Both the position numbers and the translations under genes were made by a program. Positions 58,529 to 64,000 of a DNA stretch of 64,000 bases are shown here, one piece after another. The stretch is from Diphasiastrum complanatum (Eukaryota > Streptophyta > Lycopodiopsida > Lycopodiales > Lycopodiaceae). Positions within the stretch are counted from its first letter, which is position 1. Each line of letters starts with the position of its first letter. Below the pieces are notes generated by a model. The model searched no databases. It was not told the DNA's origin and saw only the letters and a list, made by a program, of their open reading frames with translations. Location of the stretch: contig CM055111.1 of NCBI GenBank assembly GCA_029204225.1, positions 516,453-580,452 on the forward strand, read 5' to 3'.

Positions 58529-59375
58529 GATGCAGTATGAGGAGTAGAGTAACAGTACAGATGATCAAGGCAGTACTATACTTGGTCAAAAAGTCAAAAA
58601 AGCCAGTTTCTTGCAAAATGGAAGATTTCGTACAAAAATTGGACTTTTGTGTTATAAGAAAATTCGTGGACAGGCCTAGAAATCGTGGACAATCAGATGA
58701 ATCTAACTGCAGTACTCACGAATTTTGATAGAGGGTGTTTTTAATCAAATTACCAATTTTTTATATTTTTTTGAATATTTTTTTAGGAGTAGAATTCGTA
58801 GAGGGGGTACAGAGAATTCATGCTCATTGTGGGTGATTTCGTGGTATGACTGGCGAATTCTAATATTGCGGTTTTGTTGACAGATGAGAAAAATAGTCAA
58901 AAAGGTGAATTTCTGATAGAAAACAGACTAAATCTCTGAAATAGAATTCGCAGAGCTGCTAAAGGACTAATCTTTGATAGATCTAGCCTCAGGGAAGCCA
59001 TCGAATTCTAAGACCAGAAATTGGTTGAAAAACAATGGATTTTGACAATTTATTAGGGTGCTTTCAGAGAATTTGAATAGGGTCAGAATTCATGGAGGTG
59101 ATAGAATGGAAGATCAAGGTCTGTTATGGCTGCAAACAGTCTGACAAATTTTGATATACCTGTTTGGTCATCACTTGGGTCACTTTTTTCAAAAAAATAC
59201 CCAAGGTGACACTTTTGTTTCTTCCCCCCAGCTTGATAGGTTGCTCCGCAGCTCGTTGAGGACCTGGAGAGAGTCTCGTGCTATAGTGTGAAGAGGAAAA
59301 TCAAGCGAGCATACACACAAGCACATGAGCGAAAAACGAAAAAACGAGAAAAGCTATGTAGAAAATCTTAAAAAG
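58529..59375 (-). other. leader of the minus-strand Gypsy
   Basis: Noncoding. The words AATTCGTGGA, AATTCGCAGAG and CGAATTCT recur about a dozen times (58625-59100). The same words recur in this element's spacer between integrase and extra ORF (43338-43675). Confidence 0.55.
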
Positions 59376-59491
59376 CGGCAACAACGCCAATGTTGGTTGT
59401 ATTTCTACTTCTATGCGGTGGCTAGATCTAACTAAAACTAGATTATGAGACTTCAAGAATGCCTAATGTCTTACTTCCTCTCAATATCATC
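59376..59491 (-). mobile_element. primer site and LTR remnant of the minus-strand Gypsy
   Basis: The minus strand reads TGGCGTTGTTGCCG (59376-59389), a diverged tRNA-Asp primer site. The LTR begins one base later on the plus strand, TGTTGGTTGTATTTC at 59391. Only about 100 bp survive before the CACTA terminus at 59492. Confidence 0.6.
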
Positions 59492-60031
59492 CACTATGAA
59501 GATTATTGGGGTACCCACCGCGATATGCGACGTGAATCGCGAGTTTAATTTTTTTTAAATTCATCGCGGACATCGAAAAAACACATCGCTATAAGGTCGT
59601 CAGAATCCGACGGCCTTAAAACGCGTTGCAATCTAACACACGTAAGTTGCTGGAATCCAGATCAACACTTCCTGATCGATGAAAATGAATCCGATGTGGA
59701 CGTCGGATTGCGACATCCAACGTGGATGTTGGATTGCGACATCCAAAGACATCGCTTGTGATACGATGTGGATGTCGCATTGCAATGTCCAAAAAAACTG
59801 TCAGATTCTGATGGCTCTAAATCCAGAAAGATCCATAAAATTGTCTGACGGATGTCCGACGCCCATCCAACATCTATCCGACGTCTATTTGAATGTCGGA
59901 TTTCGATGTCCCAAATACACGTCGAAATTCGACGTCTATTAACAGAATGATATAAAAAAAAGTTCCGACGTGTGTCTGACGTCTATCTGACATCTGTCCG
60001 ATGCATTTGGATGTCAGACTCCGACGTCTTA
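59492..60031 (-). mobile_element. CACTA terminus with subterminal repeats
   Basis: CACTATGAAG starts at 59492. It is followed by GGGGTACCCACCGCGATATG and then about 500 bp crowded with GATGTCGGATT, GCGACATCC, TCCGACGTC and CCGACG in both orientations. Short CpG-rich subterminal repeats next to a CACTA end are the hallmark of EnSpm/CACTA elements. The opposite end was not found. 60032-60581 has no gene. Confidence 0.6.
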
Positions 60032-60581
60032 AATCAGGTGAACAAAATAAAAAATGCATAAAAAATAGCACGCGTATTTTTATTGGACTGTTCTTGGAGT
60101 TGGGTTCTTGGAGAAGCGATGTTCATGAATTGTTTTTGAAATGATATTTTTGAGTTGCATTCAACATTTGGATCAAACAACAAGCTAAGCATGAGGTACT
60201 TTTAATTCTTAAATTACTTTTCATTCTATATTTTACTACATTGCTTCATATCCATTATGAATGACAATACTTTATCGCATTGCTTTATGCACATCATAAA
60301 TTTCATTTAGATTTCTATATATGATATTGATTCTTGTTTTGAAATCCGACATTGCACATGGTTTTGAATTCTTAGTTGGTTATTACGTCAATCCACATCT
60401 CGAAATTTGATATTGCAATTTTTGAAAAAAGAACATTGCACATATAAAAGAAATGGCAATATAGCACGATCATTTGCAATAATAATATTTTCATAATATC
60501 AACCAATGTATTACAAAATTGGTGCTTTAATGTCGCATGAGTCTTTTTAGATCTAACATCAACTAAAACTTATAAACCTGA

Positions 60582-61445
60582 TCTACTCGTTGTCGTCGTG
60601 ACGTCCAGTCTGCATGAACACAAGCAAACAAACTACATTAATATTTAATGCTTGATCGTATTAAATTCAATAAAATTGACGTCAGAATACAAACCACATT
60701 AGTATGAATACAGAAACTAGTACTTACATTTGGAGGATGACCCTCGCTCTTTATTTTGTCAACTAATGCGTCATATGATTCCCTGAAGACAAATTCCTAC
60801 TCCTCCTTAGTTGGCAAACGTCCATAGTTTGCCAACTATCCATGCATTTAATTTAAGTTGAAATTAGTCTAGGGCTACGTTGGAGCAGCTAGTTATAATG
60901 CATATTATAAAATAAAAACATATGAAATCAAAGATAAACTATAAGAGTAGTGTAGGTTCACTTACCATGCTTGCTTGCAATCCCGCCTTTCCACTCGAGC
61001 CCAACCTAGGATTGCCTATCCCATGCATCCTAGCGGAAGTGACATCTTTCTGAATCTTGTATTTATCTGGTGTTCGTTCATCCGCTTTTACACGGTTCCA
61101 ATCACTTCCCCGTACCTATAAGCTCGTCGTAGGATGTTTGGACCATTTACTAAACAATCTGTTGCCAAAATGGCGTTGGCATAAAGAATAGAGCCGGTCC
61201 AAAACCACTCTTTTTTTTTGTTGGCAATTATATTACCTCAAGTATCCACGTCATAATAAGGATTTGTGGATGACTCTTCAGTTGGAGCGGGAGCCGCGAC
61301 CACTTGTGAGGGACCACCCTCATCTTGGCTAAGCATACTTTGCAGTTCTGCTTTTTGCTCAGGAGTTAATCATTCAAATAAATTTTTAACAATATGTCGT
61401 CAGCCTTCGGTTTTTCAGGATGCTCATTACTTGAACGATTTGTTT
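60582..61445 (-). pseudogene. Transposase_24-like gene of a CACTA element
   Basis: Right to left: 61445-61230 (NRSSNEHPEKPKADDILLK, then LTPEQKAELQSMLSQDEGG after a stop). Then an exon ending at 60966 (TSARMHGIGNPRLGSSGKAG), intron 60836-60965 (GTAAGT ... AG). Exon 60728-60835 (YGRLPTKEE, stop, EFVFRESYDALVDK, SEGHPPN), intron 60610-60727 (GTAAGT ... CATGCAG), last exon 60582-60609 (TGRHDDNE). These blocks and the final GRHDDNE-type tail recall the Transposase_24 (Ptta/En/Spm) proteins that accompany CACTA transposases. At least two nonsense codons, so inactive. The start is lost at the Copia junction near 61450. Confidence 0.6.
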
Positions 61446-61450
61446 AAGGT

Positions 61451-62035
61451 TGAGCATAAGAAATCTAACACTCCCCCTTAATGTGAATCCTAAAAAACTT
61501 TGATCTTCAGATTTAACATATCGTTAAACCTGAGATGTTGCTCTTTCGATAGAGCCTTTGTGAAGTAATCTGCTGCCATGTAATTTGTTCTGCAGAAAAT
61601 CAATACTACTTCCTTACTGTGCACTTTCTCTCTAAGGTAGTGATACCTGATTTCTATATGTTTGCTTCGAGAGTGAAATCTTAATTGAGAGATAGCGCTA
61701 TTGTGCTTTGATTGTCACAATAGATTGTTGTAGGAAGTAGTTGTGCAAGATTGAGGTCTGCAAGTAGTTGCCTAAGCCAGATCGCCTCTTTGGTTGCATT
61801 TGTGACAACTATGTATTCGAATTATGTTGATGATAATGCAACTGAGGTCTGCTTCCGGCTGTTCCATGAGATTGGGCCTTGGTTGTATAAAAATACAAAT
61901 TCAGAAATTGATTTTTTGGTGTCGACTGCCCAATCTCCTGCCCAATCCGTATCTGTGTAGGCTTCAAGGATATTGGCAGTTTGGTTGTCTCCATAGCAGA
62001 TGTTGAGAGTTGTCGTTGCTTGAATGTACTTCATG
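61451..62035 (-). pseudogene. Copia tail: end of RT and RNase H
   Basis: 62034-61822 reads YTDTDWAGDWAVDTKKS and SVALSST; after one stop it continues NATKEAIWLRQLLADL, IYCDNQSTIALSQ, KHIEIRYHYLREKV, AADYFTKAL and a natural end at 61490. A polypurine tract (CTCCCCCTTA on the plus strand, 61471-61480) and ...TCTAACA at 61470 mark the LTR border, but only about 20 bp of LTR remain. A different family from the two other Copia copies. Confidence 0.85.
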
Positions 62036-62610
62036 GCCCTTAGTCCTTAGTCCTTAGACGTAGGCCCTTGACCCTCGGTCCTTAGCCAGTTGGCCCTTAG
62101 TCTTTAGACCTTGAATCTTAAGCATTGGCCCTTAGTTCTTAGCCGCTGGCCCTTAGCCCTTGGTAGTCAACAATTGGCCCTTAGCCCTTGACTCTTGGCC
62201 CTTGGTTCTTAGTCGTTGGCCCTCGACTCTTGACAGTCTTTAGACTCTTGGCCCTCGACCGTCCTTAGACCTTGACCCTTAGCCATTGGCCCTGAGTTCT
62301 TAGACCTTGACCCTTAGCCATTGGCCCTTAGTTCTTAGTTTTTGGCCCTTAGTTTTGAGCCGTTGGCCCTAAGTCCTCGGTATTCGGCAATTGGCCCTTA
62401 GCCCTTGACTCTTGGCCCTTGATTCTTAGTCGTTGGCCCTCGATCCTCGGTCCTTAGCCAGTTGGCCCTTAGTCCTTAGACCTTGACCCTTAGCCGTTGG
62501 CCCTTAGCACTTAATAGTCGGCAATTGGCTCTTAGCCCTTGACTCTTGGCCCTTGGACCAATGTCTTATCCGTAGGTGATTTGTCCTTAGTCCAAGGTCC
62601 TTAGTCGTTG
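62036..62610. repeat. degenerate CCCTTAG / CCTTGAC minisatellite
   Basis: Endless variants of GGCCCTTAGTCCTTAG, GACCTTGACCCTTAGCC and GTTGGCCCTTAG. Loose higher-order units of about 50-100 bp (for example ...TCGGCAATTGGCCCTTAGCC at about 62390 and 62518). Confidence 0.9.
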
Positions 62611-62619
62611 ACCTTATAG

Positions 62620-64000
62620 GCTAATTTTTTTTTTGTAATTTATATTATTATTTTTTATTAGTTTTTTGGAGTTTTTATTTTTCTTCCTAGCTTTATGGAT
62701 TTTATTTTTTATTTTTTTGAGTATTTTTTATTAATTTCTTAATATGTTTTGTACTTTTTATTCTCATTAAATTTTTTTAATTTTTTTAATTTATTAGTAT
62801 TTTTTTTATGATTTTATTTTTAAAGTATATTATTTCTTTATTTTTTGATTTCATTCTATTTTTATATATCTAATTTATTGTGTGATTTTGTATTTTATTT
62901 ATTGTACTTTATTTATTATATTATTTTATTTTAATATCTTATTAAATAATCTATCTTTTAAATTTTTATGATTTGTTAATTATTATATTCTATTTTTTTG
63001 ATATATTTTTTTGGTTATTTATAATTATCCTGATTCTATTCTATTTTTTTGTTTTATTTAATTTATTTTATATTTTATATTTAATTCTATTTGTAGATAT
63101 TTAATTTATTGATGTTATTATTATGTGATGCTATCTATTTATTCTTTAATTTTCCAATCTTGATTTTCAATTAAATTTAATTTTTTAATTTTTTGTTACA
63201 GTTTTTACTTTATTAAATTTCTATTTAATTTATTGTAGTTCTTGGTGTTTTGTTAATTTTATTTTTTTTATTTGACTCCATTTATTAAGGTATTTATTTA
63301 TCTGGTTTGATCTTTTACTTTTGTGTTTTTTTTGTTTATGATTTTTATTTTAATTTAATAAACATTTAGTATTATTCATATTTAATTCTACTAATTTTTA
63401 CTTTTATGTTTTTAAAAGGTATTTATGTTTTTATATTTTCTTTACAATTTTTAATTATATATCCCAAAAACAAGGAGATGAGAGCACAAGGAAAGGACAA
63501 TAATTATCTCATAAGTTTTTTTGGATGCATGATAGAACTCATGTATATATACATTGTGAAATTCGTCCATTTTCAAAAATTGTGACTAAAGAGTCAAAGT
63601 TACAATAAGATGGCTTTTCAAAAAAGTCAAAAACAATTAGATTTGTTTTTTTTATAAATTCAATACGTTGTTGACACGTGGCAACAAGATAAATAAACCC
63701 CCTCCCCATCTCAATAGTTCACCTTGTTATTTAATTTTAAAACTTCAAGCTTCTAGCTTTTTCTTTTATGTTCTAATTTTTACTTCACGTTCTAGAAAAT
63801 CGTTACACTTCAATAACTTCTCTTTCTTATCTACCTGCCTATGGGGTATGTAAAAATTTGAGCTCCTTGGTGAACACAATCTTATCTAATCTCAATCAAA
63901 ACTGTTTGCAAGGATGAAGATTGATAGGAAAATGATGGGGCTCTGAACATCTCCATGTTATATCCACGCCTTGAATTGTTCGAATCCTTCGAAATTTTTC
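62620..64000. other. AT-rich low-complexity sequence, no gene seen
   Basis: 62620-63460 is dominated by TTTTATTTATTT-type runs. The rest (63461-64000) is AT-rich unique sequence without a recognisable frame or repeat. Confidence 0.7.

Noticed and set aside
60582-61445. Intact host gene with introns
   Set aside because: In-frame stops and adjacency to a CACTA end fit a transposon gene remnant better.

Overview
The window looks like nuclear DNA of a land plant with a large, repeat-rich genome. Copia and Gypsy LTR retrotransposons (initiator-Met and tRNA-Asp primer sites), a chromodomain Gypsy, hAT and CACTA remnants, GT-AG introns and long microsatellites all point there. A seed-free plant (fern, lycophyte or bryophyte) is possible but cannot be shown from this window. 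There is no rRNA, no tRNA gene and no CRISPR. Almost everything is a mobile element or its decayed remains, and the only clearly intact transposon-like unit is one Copia element.

Layout. 1-560: an 85-bp tandem repeat, hairpins and microsatellites. 807-2400: hAT transposase pseudogene (+). 2400-3491 and beyond: 5' end of a minus-strand LTR element. 4170-5757: internally deleted chromodomain Gypsy (+) with its 3' LTR. 7227-9860: pseudogene of a DDE-type transposase-like protein (-). 10080-10800: short tandem repeats. 11411-15119: decayed Copia (-). 15480-16045: minisatellite. 18509-19634: complete TRIM element with a GATTA target duplication. 20677-23140: array of 22-bp palindromes.

23351-34703 is the most interesting locus: a multi-exon, partly broken plus-strand gene. 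It appears to join an unknown N-terminal region, a ParB-like segment, a beta-class amino-methyltransferase-like segment and an FCP1/NIF-type HAD phosphatase domain. A 6,431-bp Copia element (26829-33259) with LTRs that look identical and an ATTGA target duplication sits in a predicted intron, 8 bp after the donor. The two flanking reading frames join in phase once that intron is removed.

36345-46000: minus-strand Gypsy debris and minisatellites, including one tRNA-Asp-primed Gypsy reading right to left: LTR and primer site at 59376-59491, gag at 58100-58528, protease at 45458-45927, start of RT at 44347-44910, end of integrase at 43863-44270, extra 3' ORF at 43183-40352. Plus-strand Gypsy material (45929-58093) lies between its gag and its protease, so opposing elements are nested. 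That plus-strand material contains LTR pieces, two primer sites, gag, integrase, its own extra 3' ORF and a 1.1-kb GTGCGAGTCA-rich array. 59492-61445: a CACTA terminus with subterminal repeats and a spliced Transposase_24-like gene remnant (-). 61451-62035: tail of another Copia (-). 62036-64000: a CCTTAG-type minisatellite followed by very AT-rich DNA.

All calls come from reading the sequence and recalling family motifs; no database search was run. Domain names for 23351-26820 are inference.
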